Shown one piece after another: positions 1-7,036 of a DNA stretch of 44,647 nucleotides. Every line of letters starts with the position of its first letter. Within the stretch, counting starts at the first letter, position 1. The stretch is from a virus: positions 1-44,647 of the IMG/VR virus record IMGVR_UViG_3300008453_000579. The stretch is one strand, 5' to 3'. Made by a program: the position numbers and the translations under genes. The notes beneath the pieces are model-generated. The model saw nothing but the letters and a program-made list of their open reading frames with translations. It did not search any database and was not told the DNA's origin.

Positions 1-209
1 GCGCACGTATTGACGCGCAGCTCTTGCTCCTGCTTGACGCCGCCGACCTCGACGAAATTACCGCCAGACAAGTACGTGTTGCCGCCGAATGTTATGTCGT
101 GGTTCGCCGTGGTAAAACGCACCGTGCCAGCTGCCAGCTGCATCTCGACCAGCTCCGTGCGGGCGCCTTCGCGGATCGCCGCGAGTATTTCAGGGCTAAA
201 ACTTTTCAC
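1..209 (-). CDS. Distal/minor tail protein, N-terminal part (gene continues at the right end)
   Basis: This is the 5' part of a gene that leaves the window at base 1 and continues in frame at 44647-44311, giving a 181-residue protein overall. It starts at GTG 209, overlapping the TGA of the preceding tail gene. The N-terminal half has the pattern F-S-P-E-I-L, then R-F-T-T-A-N-H-D, then F-G-G-N-T-Y-L-S-G-G-N-F. This resembles DUF2163-type baseplate/tail proteins that sit between tape measure and tip protein. Position after the tape measure and before the J-like protein supports a distal tail or baseplate role. The family call is from pattern and synteny only. Confidence 0.75.
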   Translation of the reverse strand, partial: MKSFSPEILAAIREGARTELVEMQLAAGTVRFTTANHDITFGGNTYLSGGNFVEVGGVKQEQELRVNTC

Positions 210-769
210 CCGATCACCTCCACAAAGTCCAGATTGCGCGACACGGGCATACGATGATGCACGCTGCTAAACGATTGCGCGGCGCCTCGTAGCTTGCAGT
301 GAATTTGTACGCCGTTGAACTTCACGCTGGTGCCTACGCCGGCCGCGCGGATCAAGTTGGGTTCAAAGTTGACCACGTTGCCGACCACGCTGGTGACGCT
401 ATAGACCTTCGTGTGGCTGCCGAACTGCATATACAAGCCGGGCACCACGCCCGTGACGGATGCAAGCGTGACAGCACGCGCACCAATCGCAGGCGCTGCG
501 GCCACAGTGGTGTCAGGCGCGGTTGTGTCGCCGTAGAAAGGCAGCGTGATCTGCGTGACCGTTGCGCCGCCGCGCAGGCTTGTTACATACGCATTGGCCG
601 CTTGGAAGTTCCACGGCAACACGCGGCACGACATACTGATCTCAAACCGCTGGCCGAGCGTGCGGCGCGTCAGGTACTGTTTGCTGCGGGTGTCTGAGCT
701 TATCAGGCTAACCGAGTCCGTGACGGCCAGATCGTCGACCAAAATAATGTCATAAGGAAATAAAGCCAT
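206..769 (-). CDS. Minor/distal tail protein, 187 aa
   Basis: A 187-residue protein whose ATG overlaps the TAA stop of the tape measure gene (TAATG), so the two are probably translationally coupled. The N-terminal region carries L-T-R-R-T-L-G-Q-R-F-E-I-S and W-N-F-Q-A-A-N-A-Y. The rest is rich in V, T, G and A with predicted beta structure and no membrane segment or signal peptide. In siphophages the gene just after the tape measure normally encodes a distal tail or baseplate hub component that closes the tail tube end, and I infer that role. It could equally be a DUF2460-type protein; no catalytic motif is visible. Confidence 0.7.
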   Translation of the reverse strand: MALFPYDIILVDDLAVTDSVSLISSDTRSKQYLTRRTLGQRFEISMSCRVLPWNFQAANAYVTSLRGGATVTQITLPFYGDTTAPDTTVAAAPAIGARAVTLASVTGVVPGLYMQFGSHTKVYSVTSVVGNVVNFEPNLIRAAGVGTSVKFNGVQIHCKLRGAAQSFSSVHHRMPVSRNLDFVEVIG

Positions 770-2622
770 TAAAGTGTTCTCCCTTCGGACGCTAAGCCTA
801 TCCGCACGGCGTTGAGCACCGCCTCGGGCTGGCCGGCCATGATGGCCTCAAAGTCTGCGTCCTGTGCGTATATCGTCGGGTTGTAATTGATAGTAATACT
901 ACCGCCCCCGCCGCCCGCTTGCATATCTTTATTGCTGATCACCTCGCCACCGGTACCGGGTAGCAAGTATTGCCGGCTGCCTTGTTTCAATATCTCGGGC
1001 CGGCCGTCCTCGGTGATCGGGTACACGCCGCCCGCTTGCACCGGTCCACCGTATAAGCGCCCGCTGTACTGCTGGCTTTGGATCTTGGCGATCTGTACCG
1101 CGCCGAGTGCTGCCACACTGCCGGCCAGCGCTAAGTTCAGAGGGTACGGGATCAGCGGGTTGGCTAGTGTGTTGGTGAATGCCAGCGCGGTGCTGATCGC
1201 AGCCTGCGCGCTCGCTAAGTTCTTCCACTGCTGGAACGTATCACGCCCGCCCTCTTTGGCGGCGTCGGCCAGATTGCCGAACAAGTCGCCGAAGGCGCCC
1301 AGCGTGGTCTGCGTGGCCTGCACGGTGAACTGATTGCGCTTCTCCGCCGCTTCGGTGGCAATGCGTGTCAGCTCGTCCTGCTTCTGCTGCTCGACCAGTA
1401 TGATCGCCTCGGCGGCGGCCTCTGCTTGTGACGTGTCGCGCGCTGCGATGTCCTGCAGCATCTTGATCCGCGCTTCGGCGTCTGCTGCCACACGGGCGGC
1501 TTGGCTACCGTCACCGCTGGCCATGATGTCGCCGATATACTTCTTGTCTTTGTCCTTCGCGGCCATAGCGGCCAGCTCGGCCTGCAATTCTTTGTCCAGC
1601 TCGCTGCGGATCTCGCGTTGCAGCTCCAGCTCGGCGCGCTTCTGGTCGTTGACGCGCTTCTGCGCTTCTTCCAACTGCACCAGCTTGACCAGCGCGGCGT
1701 CCAGCTCGGGGGGTAGCTGCTCGGCGTTAGTGAGGCCCAAGTACTGCGCGGCAGCGAATCGACGCGCGGCCAGCTCCCCCTCGGTTAACTTCAGTGTGGC
1801 GGCTTGGATTTGTGCGGCCAGCTGCTCGGCACTGCCTGCGGCTTTGTCTTGGTTGTCTTTGACACCTTCCCACCCGTCGCGGCTTTTCAGCACTTCAGCG
1901 GTAAGACGTTCTTGGAATGCGGCGAGATCTTTTTGCTTGCGCGTGGCCTTCTCGATTTGGTCGGACACCGCGCCGTATAATGACTCGTAGTTTTTACGGA
2001 TCTCAGGGCTTGCGGCCTGCTTGATTTGGTCGCTGTAGGTAGCTTGTCGGTCGCGTAGGCTCGCTATGGTTTCGGACAGCTTTTCATATTCTGCGTTTGC
2101 TTTGCCCAGCTCCACTTGGCTGAATGCCGCCTTGCTCGCATCGTCGGTCTGCTCCAGCTTTTCTTTAATAAGACCGAGCCGCACTTCCAGCTCGTCGGAC
2201 AGCGACTTAACGCCGCTTTTTGCCTTCTGAGTGCTGTTATATAGCACGCCGCCGATCGCAGCTGCCACGGCCAGTACGGCGCCGAATAGCGCGCCACCCG
2301 GCCCCATGACCGCAGCGGCCTGGGAGCCTTGCTGTGCTAACACTGTGAACGCGCTGGCGCCGCTTTGCAGCTGCACGGCGGCGTCTTGTACTTGGAATCC
2401 GAGCTGGCTGGCGGTGTTGCCGAAATTGCCGACCTTGCGGTCTGTGGCTGCGGCGGTGTTGCCGAGCGCGTCCATACGCTTTCCGGTGTTCGCCAGCTGC
2501 GTGTCGACTGCTTTTAGGTCGTTGGTGACGTTGGTTGTAGTAGTTGCGACTTGTTTCTCGAGCTTGAGCAGCCCGGCCGTGTTCGCGTCGACCGTGTAAC
2601 TGATGCCTTCGATCTCGGTCAT
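769..2622 (-). CDS. Tail tape measure protein
   Basis: A 617-residue protein, the usual scaffold that sets tail length and is packed inside the tube. Long charged and Gln/Ala-rich stretches (about residues 140-420) look like coiled coil. A hydrophobic segment near residues 105-130 (P-G-G-A-L-F-G-A-V-L-A-V-A-A-A-I-G-G) is the membrane-inserting helix typical of these proteins. The C-terminal part has G-R-L-Y-G-G-P-V-Q-A-G-G-V-Y and an E-I-L/Y-L-L-P-G-T-G-G-E-V-I pattern, common at tape measure C-termini. It lies between the chaperone-like gene and the distal tail genes, as expected. At about 0.6 kb of tail-length ruler it is short, suggesting a fairly short siphovirus tail. Confidence 0.93.
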   Translation of the reverse strand: MTEIEGISYTVDANTAGLLKLEKQVATTTTNVTNDLKAVDTQLANTGKRMDALGNTAAATDRKVGNFGNTASQLGFQVQDAAVQLQSGASAFTVLAQQGSQAAAVMGPGGALFGAVLAVAAAIGGVLYNSTQKAKSGVKSLSDELEVRLGLIKEKLEQTDDASKAAFSQVELGKANAEYEKLSETIASLRDRQATYSDQIKQAASPEIRKNYESLYGAVSDQIEKATRKQKDLAAFQERLTAEVLKSRDGWEGVKDNQDKAAGSAEQLAAQIQAATLKLTEGELAARRFAAAQYLGLTNAEQLPPELDAALVKLVQLEEAQKRVNDQKRAELELQREIRSELDKELQAELAAMAAKDKDKKYIGDIMASGDGSQAARVAADAEARIKMLQDIAARDTSQAEAAAEAIILVEQQKQDELTRIATEAAEKRNQFTVQATQTTLGAFGDLFGNLADAAKEGGRDTFQQWKNLASAQAAISTALAFTNTLANPLIPYPLNLALAGSVAALGAVQIAKIQSQQYSGRLYGGPVQAGGVYPITEDGRPEILKQGSRQYLLPGTGGEVISNKDMQAGGGGGSITINYNPTIYAQDADFEAIMAGQPEAVLNAVRIGLASEGRTL

Positions 2623-2640
2623 GTGATGCGCTCCGGCGTG

Positions 2641-3267
2641 TTAATTTGGTTTAGATTGTAGCGGTATTTTGAGCGCGCGGAAAGTGTCGCGCACCTCGTC
2701 CTCGGTCGGCAGCTCTTTGGCCGGATCGGGCGGGAATTTTATGTCCATCGCGGCTTGAAACTCCGCCATTGTCAGCTGCCACGCTTCGGACGGTTGGATG
2801 CCGAGCGCTGCAACTGCGGCGCCGTGAAACTCTCTGATATCAAAGGCGCGCGCCGGTCCCTTAGATCGTGCGCGTCGCTTAGCGGTCTTGGCGTCCCCGA
2901 CAATACCCCACTTGATCATATGGTTGGCGAGTACGATCAGGTCGTGCTGCTGCATCTTGCCGCGCCCCCATAGGACGTGCCGGTGCTTCCACCACTGTGC
3001 CGGGTTGCTCTTGCGTGGCTGCAGGTCGCCCAGAACGCTGGCGGGTAAATCAGTTGTGCAGCACGCGCGCAAGATCTCCGCGCACGTTGCGCACAGCTCT
3101 GGCGGTACGGCCACACCGGTCTCGAGTAGCGCCAGCGCGGTCGTGACGTCTTTCTGGTATTTGTCGATCGGGTCGAGTGCGGCGAGCGCAGCAAAAGAAG
3201 GGCGCAGCAGATAGTCCTGCGCGCCCACGTGGATCACAACCTCGCCGATCGTGACATTCGCCCGCAT
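2641..3267 (-). CDS. Putative tail assembly chaperone (DUF6246-like)
   Basis: A 208-residue soluble protein directly after the tail tube gene and before the tape measure, the position of lambda G/T-type tail assembly chaperones. Visible features are an N-terminal sheet (V-T-I-G-E-V-V-I-H-V), a Cys-rich helix near residues 57-70 (C-A-T-C-A-E-I-L-R-A-C-C), a basic stretch K-R-R-A-R-S-K-G, and a C-terminal W-Q-L-T-M-A-E-F helix. I saw no overlapping second frame that would require a programmed frameshift, so the chaperone may be one polypeptide. No convincing Shine-Dalgarno lies ahead of the ATG, so coupling to the upstream tail tube gene is likely. Function is inferred from synteny. Confidence 0.65.
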   Translation of the reverse strand: MRANVTIGEVVIHVGAQDYLLRPSFAALAALDPIDKYQKDVTTALALLETGVAVPPELCATCAEILRACCTTDLPASVLGDLQPRKSNPAQWWKHRHVLWGRGKMQQHDLIVLANHMIKWGIVGDAKTAKRRARSKGPARAFDIREFHGAAVAALGIQPSEAWQLTMAEFQAAMDIKFPPDPAKELPTEDEVRDTFRALKIPLQSKPN

Positions 3268-3269
3268 CG

Positions 3270-3755
3270 TTACGGGTTGACCAGCGCTTTAATAACTGGC
3301 TGCAGGCCATTAAAGCCCATGTCGAAGGTCTTTAAGTCGTCATGCGGCGCGGAGGCGCTGAACGACGTAAACATGCCGTAGTACACGCGGGTGATCGTGC
3401 TGCCGGCTGTTGGGCCTGGCTCGGTCAGTTTCAGCCAACCATAAGGCTGCCCGGTGGTCGGGTTGTTGACGTAGTCGTTCATATCTTCGATATTCTCGGC
3501 GGTCTCTGTCAGCCACACACCGTTAATAGTCGCGCCGACGGTCAGGTACGTGGCGATCGACTCGCGCACGTTGCCCGCCGAGCTGCGGCTCGTACCGTCT
3601 ACGGTGTCCCACTCGGTGGTGGTGTCCAAGCCGCGAGTGCCGCCCAGTGTCTCCCAGCCGGTGCTCGGTGCCGCATAAGCGCCGTTGGTCTTTGTGCCGG
3701 TTGCTGCGGCCATAATGACCTGAACCGCAATACTGCGTCCGCTAATTTGTGGCAT
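3270..3755 (-). CDS. Major tail tube protein
   Basis: A 161-residue beta-rich protein with the features of siphophage tail tube subunits. It has an N-terminal G-R-S-I-A-V-Q-V strand, a W-E-T-L-G-G-T-R-G-L-D-T-T-T-E-W-D-T-V-D segment, and a C-terminal F-T-S-F-S-A-S-A-P-H-D-D strand followed by a G-L-Q-P-V end. It has a strong Shine-Dalgarno (AGGAGGG, seven bases before ATG 3755), as expected for a protein made in many copies. It lies between the tail terminator and chaperone/tape measure genes, the conserved order. Its role is to form hexameric rings that stack into the non-contractile tube. No sheath gene is present, supporting siphovirus morphology. Confidence 0.88.
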   Translation of the reverse strand: MPQISGRSIAVQVIMAAATGTKTNGAYAAPSTGWETLGGTRGLDTTTEWDTVDGTSRSSAGNVRESIATYLTVGATINGVWLTETAENIEDMNDYVNNPTTGQPYGWLKLTEPGPTAGSTITRVYYGMFTSFSASAPHDDLKTFDMGFNGLQPVIKALVNP

Positions 3756-3766
3756 GTTGCGCCCTC

Positions 3767-4141
3767 CTATTGATTAGCGTAATAAATGGATAACTCGAAA
3801 TAATAGTATGGGCGCGAGGACACGGTCTGATAAGGTCCAACCGTGTCCAGTACCATACGCGCCAATATTACACCACCGCGCGTAAAGTTGTCTAAAATGT
3901 AGCGCGCCGCCTGCTCTGCGTGGCCTGATACTGTGGCAGCGTCCGCATTGGCTGCGCCGTAGAATGCTATCCGGTACACCCAGCGGCGCGTGTCCTCAGT
4001 GCTCGCTAAGCCCTGCACGCGGCGAATAAGGCAAACAGGCCCGGCGATCGCGTCGCTTTCTTCCTGCCACAGCTCGCGGAACGTGTAGCCTGTGACGCCT
4101 GCAGCGGTAACCATGCCCTTTAAATCGTCATATGCTGCCAT
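3767..4141 (-). CDS. Tail terminator-like protein
   Basis: A 124-residue protein directly upstream of the tail tube gene, the usual location of the lambda gpU-type tail terminator that caps the tube and joins it to the head. The sequence alternates helices and strands (M-A-A-Y-D-D-L-K-G-M-V near the start; Y-Q-T-V-S-S-R-P-Y-Y-Y-F-E-L-S-I-Y-Y near the end). Ending in a strand typical of D-x-x-G-P-Y-x-x-x-x-R minor tail proteins fits. Its start overlaps the end of the gp10-like gene by about 14 bases. Annotation is from gene order and general pattern; no specific active site is expected. Confidence 0.7.
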   Translation of the reverse strand: MAAYDDLKGMVTAAGVTGYTFRELWQEESDAIAGPVCLIRRVQGLASTEDTRRWVYRIAFYGAANADAATVSGHAEQAARYILDNFTRGGVILARMVLDTVGPYQTVSSRPYYYFELSIYYANQ

Positions 4142-4511
4142 AGTTTGCTCTTATGATGCGCTGGATCTCGTCGCGGCTCTCAGCTGCGCCACGCTCTAAA
4201 AATGCCGGGGTTGCGTTCGGGTTATAGCCGCCGCCTTTCTTGCCGGGGGAGCCTGGCGGGCGCGGCTGCCAGTCGGTGCGCTCGTGTAACGCTGCGGCGT
4301 ATGCGGCCGTGTAGCCCACGCGGCCACGCCATCCGGTCGCGGTTTGCTCTACGCTGCGAAAGTCGCTATTGGACAGCGCGCTCGTATCGATAGGCAAATA
4401 GAATTTAGAGTTAGCGAGTACCACAGCCAGTATTTGCGTCATGCACTGCTCGCCGACGCTCTCGATCTTGGCGATCACTTTGGCCGTGTTGCTCGTGCGC
4501 TTAACCGGCAT
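4128..4511 (-). CDS. HK97 gp10-like neck/tail completion protein
   Basis: A 127-residue protein with the HK97 gp10 family pattern: an N-terminal helix, a P-I-D-T-S-A-L-S-N-S segment, the strand G-Y-T-A-A-Y-A-A-A-L-H-E-R-T-D-W, and a C-terminal P-A-F-L-E-R-G-A-A-E helix. In related phages this protein sits at the head-tail neck or helps complete the tail. It overlaps the head closure gene upstream and the tail terminator gene downstream, consistent with a tightly packed neck operon. Start ATG 4511 is chosen because it lies in the stop overlap of the upstream gene. Confidence 0.82.
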   Translation of the reverse strand: MPVKRTSNTAKVIAKIESVGEQCMTQILAVVLANSKFYLPIDTSALSNSDFRSVEQTATGWRGRVGYTAAYAAALHERTDWQPRPPGSPGKKGGGYNPNATPAFLERGAAESRDEIQRIIRANYGSI

Positions 4512-4803
4512 AAACTAGCACCGATTGCGGGCCGCGCCGCTCCGTAGCGGTAACGATGCGCCGCACTTGGCCGTAGTTGCCGACGAGGTCGCCGTATTTC
4601 AGCGCGGTGTCATACGACCATACTGCCACAGTGGGCATAAACATGGCGCCGCTGCGCGCGTCGCGCTGCTGCTCGTTGTCTTGCTTGTAGCAGCCTTTGA
4701 TCGTGCGGGGCGTGCCATACGTCGGCGTGCCCTGCTCGCTCGTGCCGGTCAGCGGTTTGACCACCACGTCGTCGGTTAGGAATCGCGCAAGTATGCGGCT
4801 CAT
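4501..4803 (-). CDS. Head closure (stopper)-like protein
   Basis: A 100-residue beta-rich protein immediately after the connector gene (stop and start are adjacent). Features include V-V-V-K-P-L-T-G-T, a G-T-P-T-Y-G-T-P turn region and a C-terminal G-Q-V-R-R-I-V-T-A-T-E-R-R-G-P segment. This size, composition and position match the SPP1 gp16/HK97 gp7 head-closure group, which plugs the connector once DNA is packaged. The sequence itself is not diagnostic, so the call leans on neighbours: DUF4054-like adaptor before it and gp10-like protein after it. Confidence 0.65.
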   Translation of the reverse strand: MSRILARFLTDDVVVKPLTGTSEQGTPTYGTPRTIKGCYKQDNEQQRDARSGAMFMPTVAVWSYDTALKYGDLVGNYGQVRRIVTATERRGPQSVLVYAG

Positions 4804-5184
4804 TTAGCCCACCGCGTAAAAGATGCGTGGCGATGCGATAAGCGCCGACATACAGCCCGTGGTGTCGAGCTGCAGCAGCGTGCGGCCATAAGCGGTACTG
4901 GCTAAACCGGTGCCGGTTGCGGTGGGCGCTGCATACGTGACGGACTCGCCGGTCGGGCTGCGTTCGCTGGTGATCTCGCCAGACACGCCTGCCGAACCGG
5001 TCAGCATGTGCGAGACGAAATTCAGCTTGATTAGTTTAGAGACCGCAGCGGGGCGTCCAGCTCCGAGCAGGCACGGATCGGCGGCGTCGGCCATCTCGAT
5101 AAAGAGCTGGATAACGCTATCTGGCACGGAGGCCACACCGGGCATAAATTCGCGGACATCTTCAGGGGCAATAGGTACGCACAT
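4804..5184 (-). CDS. Head-tail adaptor (DUF4054/gp6-like)
   Basis: A 126-residue protein with an N-terminal helical part (E-D-V-R-E-F-M-P-G-V and V-I-Q-L-F-I-E-M-A-D-A-A-D). A K-L-I-K-L-N-F-V-S-H-M-L helix follows, then a loop containing S-E-R-S-P-T-G-E-S-V-T-Y and a C-terminal Y-G-R-T-L-L-Q-L segment. This is the DUF4054 connector pattern, related to HK97 gp6, which forms a ring below the portal. A near-perfect Shine-Dalgarno (AAGGAGG) lies ten bases before ATG 5184. It is the first neck gene after a group of membrane-protein genes that separates it from the capsid genes. Confidence 0.82.
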   Translation of the reverse strand: MCVPIAPEDVREFMPGVASVPDSVIQLFIEMADAADPCLLGAGRPAAVSKLIKLNFVSHMLTGSAGVSGEITSERSPTGESVTYAAPTATGTGLASTAYGRTLLQLDTTGCMSALIASPRIFYAVG

Positions 5185-5190
5185 TCGTGG

Positions 5191-5568
5191 CTATCCTCCT
5201 TGACCTTTCCCGAGAACCGCATAGCCCAGCACTGCCACAGTGGTGACGGAGGCAAGCGCTGCGCTAATAGAGAACCAGATCACTTTTTGGGCCAGCGAGT
5301 TAATCGCGGCAATAACGGGCTTGTGGCCCTCGACGACCAGATCGAGCTTGTCGACGCGGCTGTCCAGAATGTCCAATTTGGCCTCGAGCTTTATCTGCGC
5401 GGCGGCCACGTTGTCCAACTTGTCCATGTGGCGGACGGTTTGGATCGTGTTGTCCCGCACTTCTTTGGCGAATAAATGTATCTCAGGGATCAAGCGGTTG
5501 ATCTGCTCGGCTTGTTGGGCAAGTTGCGCAGCGTGGCGTTGCAGTGTTTGGTTGATCTCGTCGTTCAT
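5191..5568 (-). CDS. Coiled-coil protein with C-terminal membrane anchor
   Basis: A 125-residue protein made of a long amphipathic coiled coil (about residues 1-90, heptads rich in L, I, A, Q, D and K) followed by one transmembrane segment (about residues 95-118: W-F-S-I-S-A-A-L-A-S-V-T-T-V-A-V-L-G-Y-A-V-L) and a short Gly/Lys tail. The architecture resembles XhlA-type hemolysin/holin-helper proteins, but I see no diagnostic motif. Its ATG overlaps the TGA of the upstream membrane-protein gene, so the two are co-expressed. Possible roles are lysis timing or an envelope function such as superinfection exclusion; neither is proven. Confidence 0.65.
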   Translation of the reverse strand: MNDEINQTLQRHAAQLAQQAEQINRLIPEIHLFAKEVRDNTIQTVRHMDKLDNVAAAQIKLEAKLDILDSRVDKLDLVVEGHKPVIAAINSLAQKVIWFSISAALASVTTVAVLGYAVLGKGQGG

Positions 5569-6047
5569 GCGTCAATGTCCGAGCGGTTGCGGCCAGTAGT
5601 AGTGCTGTGATTATAAGCAGCCCGAAAGCGATTAGCAAAATAATCTGAAACACTGTTAGCACTCCCTAGCACCCCGAACATTAGATCAATTGGAACCGCG
5701 ACGGCTTGGCGCCATTCGTGCAGCGAGCGGAACGCGACTGGATCGGCGAGCATTAGCACCTGAGTCGCTTGGCTTGTCCCTATGATAAAAGCATAGCCGA
5801 GAAAAAAGTACATGAATCTTTGATATTTAAGCGATAAAACGCAGCAGATGATCACAAATAGCAGATCGAGCGCGGACTGGCGCAGATAGAACGCGGCCCA
5901 CCCGGCCTGCTCGGACACGCCGGGCGGGTAGAACTCCATGAGCATATACGCGGCATAGTACGCGATAATAACAAGGGCCAGATTAATCCGGCCCCTGCTG
6001 TACTTATACACGACCAGCAGCGCTAAGAGCGCCACGTAGTTGATCAC
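5565..6047 (-). CDS. Multi-spanning membrane protein, function unknown
   Basis: A 160-residue protein with four or five predicted membrane helices: residues about 3-16, 22-40, 55-72, 78-100 and possibly 115-130. Aromatic-rich interfaces (Y-Y-A-A-Y-M-L-M-E-F-Y) are followed by a hydrophilic C-terminus rich in N, R, S and T. It starts with GTG 6047 overlapping the TGA of a 27-codon reading frame. It is not recognisably a canonical holin. It forms a group with the two-TM 56-residue protein upstream and the coiled-coil anchor downstream, suggesting a joint membrane role. Confidence 0.65.
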   Translation of the reverse strand: MINYVALLALLVVYKYSRGRINLALVIIAYYAAYMLMEFYPPGVSEQAGWAAFYLRQSALDLLFVIICCVLSLKYQRFMYFFLGYAFIIGTSQATQVLMLADPVAFRSLHEWRQAVAVPIDLMFGVLGSANSVSDYFANRFRAAYNHSTTTGRNRSDIDA

Positions 6048-6127
6048 TTGTTTTTCTTCGGTTGTGGCGGTGGTGTGCGGGTGTTCTGCTTGGTGCCCGG
6101 TGGCACTGGCGTCGATTTACTTGGCAT
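6044..6127 (-). CDS. 27-residue Pro/Lys-rich reading frame
   Basis: A very short reading frame (27 codons) that begins in the end of the 56-residue membrane protein gene and ends in TGA overlapping the GTG of the 160-residue membrane protein gene. The peptide is P-, T- and K-rich and ends K-K-N-K. It may be expressed, or may only serve to carry ribosomes to the downstream GTG start. Overlap at both ends is the only support. Confidence 0.35.
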   Translation of the reverse strand: MPSKSTPVPPGTKQNTRTPPPQPKKNK

Positions 6128-6287
6128 TGCTGTCTTGCTCCATGTTGATGAACCAGCGGAACCCACGATAGCACACCCAGCACGCAGCGGCCACAATGAC
6201 CGCGCCCAGTTGCTGATCGGGCGTCGTGCGCTGCAGAAACACGCTGGCCGCCACGAATCCGAGGGCGGTGGTGATCACTTGTTGCAT
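6117..6287 (-). CDS. Small two-TM membrane protein, 56 aa
   Basis: A 56-residue protein starting at ATG 6287 inside the end of the upstream 70-codon gene. It has two hydrophobic segments: residues about 4-18 (V-I-T-T-A-L-G-F-V-A-A-S-V-F-L) and about 27-40 (L-G-A-V-I-V-A-A-A-C-W-V-C-Y). They are separated by a polar turn R-T-T-P-D-Q-Q. The C-terminus is charged. Two short helices and a hairpin topology are seen in small holins and pinholins, so a role at the inner membrane is likely. It precedes other membrane proteins in a tightly overlapping cluster. Confidence 0.6.
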   Translation of the reverse strand: MQQVITTALGFVAASVFLQRTTPDQQLGAVIVAAACWVCYRGFRWFINMEQDSNAK

Positions 6288-6487
6288 GGCATCACCTCGA
6301 CGTGGCTAGGAATGCCAGAAATAAAAACCGGTGCCTTGTTATCCCAGGGTCTGCACGCCTGAAACGCTAAATCCGCCAGCCGGCTTGTAGTTTGCAGGCG
6401 CGCGTAGGCGTTGCTTGCTTCGGCTCCGTATATGTTGCTGCCGCCTCCCCCCACGTTCGGGTCGAGTCCCCGGTCTTGTTCGCGCAT
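6275..6487 (-). CDS. Hypothetical 70-aa protein
   Basis: A 70-residue soluble protein of unknown function. It starts at ATG 6487 behind a good Shine-Dalgarno (AAGGAG, six bases upstream). The N-terminus is charged with a G-G-G-G stretch (residues 13-16), followed by a helical A/R/L-rich region and a C-terminal P-V-F-I-S-G-I-P-S-H-V-E-V-M-P-C segment. It is the first gene of the membrane-protein cluster and overlaps the next gene by 13 bases. No signal peptide or membrane helix is evident. Confidence 0.6.
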   Translation of the reverse strand: MREQDRGLDPNVGGGGSNIYGAEASNAYARLQTTSRLADLAFQACRPWDNKAPVFISGIPSHVEVMPCNK

Positions 6488-6562
6488 ATCGTGCTCCTTA
6501 ATTTATCTGAGCTACGCGGGCCATTTTATCCGCGCTTTATCGGGTTCAGCTCATTGGTTAGG

Positions 6563-6635
6563 ACTGCCGCACCTGAATCGAACAGGAAGCTCCGCAAGCG
6601 TCACACTTGCAGCGTGTACCGGACACCCACGGCAG
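6563..6635 (-). tRNA. tRNA-like element (73 nt, non-canonical anticodon loop, no encoded CCA)
   Basis: On the minus strand a 73-base segment folds like a tRNA. It has a 7-bp acceptor stem (CTGCCGT with GCGGCAG, last pair T-G) and a short D arm (GTG/CAC with loop TCCGGTA). The anticodon arm is GCAAG/CTTGC (extendable to 7 bp) with 7-base loop TGTGACG. The T arm (CCTG/CAGG) has the classic loop TTCGATT. A single discriminator T follows, then CC rather than CCA. Oddities: position 33 would be G rather than T, positions 8-9 are GG, and three extra bases lie between D and anticodon arms. A literal reading gives anticodon TGA, which is not trustworthy. It may be a degenerate tRNA or a tRNA mimic. 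Confidence 0.42.
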
Positions 6636-6713
6636 ATATAACCAATAAACTAAAATGGCGCCGCGCACCCGGCTAGGCCTAGGAACTTAATACAGCTGCG
6701 CGGCGTGTCTAAA

Positions 6714-6887
6714 CTAAACGCCCTCAGTATTGACCACAAGGACAATAGTTGTCAAGCGCCGGTGTCGTCTTTGCCGGCAGCGCGCCCTGCAGTACAAGTG
6801 GGCGCGGTTGTGGCGGATGAACCACTCGCCGCACTCAGGGCACTGCGACAACTTCGCGCCTACTGTGTTAGCCGTCAAGTGGATCAA
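6714..6887 (-). CDS. Small zinc-ribbon protein, 57 aa
   Basis: A short minus-strand gene with a clear zinc-binding pattern: Q-C-P-E-C-G-E-W-F, then L-Y-C-R-A-R-C-R-Q-R-R-H-R-R. This is a Cys4 arrangement followed by an Arg-rich tail, as in small nucleic-acid-binding zinc fingers. The most likely start is TTG 6887, five bases after AGGGG; an in-frame stop lies just upstream. It stands alone between the capsid-operon terminator and the tRNA-like element, so it may be read from its own weak promoter or by read-through. Reading frames on the opposite strand here are its antisense shadows. Confidence 0.55.
   Translation of the reverse strand: MIHLTANTVGAKLSQCPECGEWFIRHNRAHLYCRARCRQRRHRRLTTIVLVVNTEGV
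6726..6755 (-). promoter_or_regulatory. Candidate promoter ahead of tRNA-like element and neck/tail operon
   Basis: Minus strand TTGACA (6755-6750), an 18-base spacer, then AATACT (6731-6726). The -35 box is perfect and the -10 box matches four of six positions. It lies downstream of the capsid-operon terminator and upstream of the tRNA-like element and the whole membrane/neck/tail block, where a promoter is needed. It sits inside the end of the zinc-ribbon gene. Confidence 0.4.
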
Positions 6888-6996
6888 CTATACCCCTATT
6901 GGCGCGCATATTCTGTGCGGCGCCTAAAATAGAGGCGTAAAGATATGGCTACATTAAGCGAGGATATTGTCGGCGGTCGCGGTATGGGTGGCGGCA

Positions 6997-7023
6997 ATAA
7001 AAAAGCCCCTTCACGGGGCTTTT
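6997..7023 (-). terminator. Rho-independent terminator after the capsid operon
   Basis: A 9-bp perfect stem AAAAGCCCC/GGGGCTTTT with a five-base loop. Read on the minus strand it is followed by a continuous T run (six Ts), ideal for stopping transcripts coming from the capsid genes. It lies 13 bases beyond the stop of the 78-residue gene. Confidence 0.85.
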
Positions 7024-7036
7024 CGTTGCTCGGTGA

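Noticed and set aside
6490-6525. A second tRNA-like D-arm on the minus strand just before the 70-residue gene
   Set aside because: Only the D-arm pattern is present and the rest is the Shine-Dalgarno and start of a gene, so it is chance similarity.
6705-6932. Plus-strand frames of 65-75 codons, one with a C-x-x-C pair and many H/W residues
   Set aside because: They are antisense to the minus-strand zinc-ribbon gene, whose C-P-E-C-G and C-R-A-R-C motifs are far more convincing; the plus frames lack ribosome sites.
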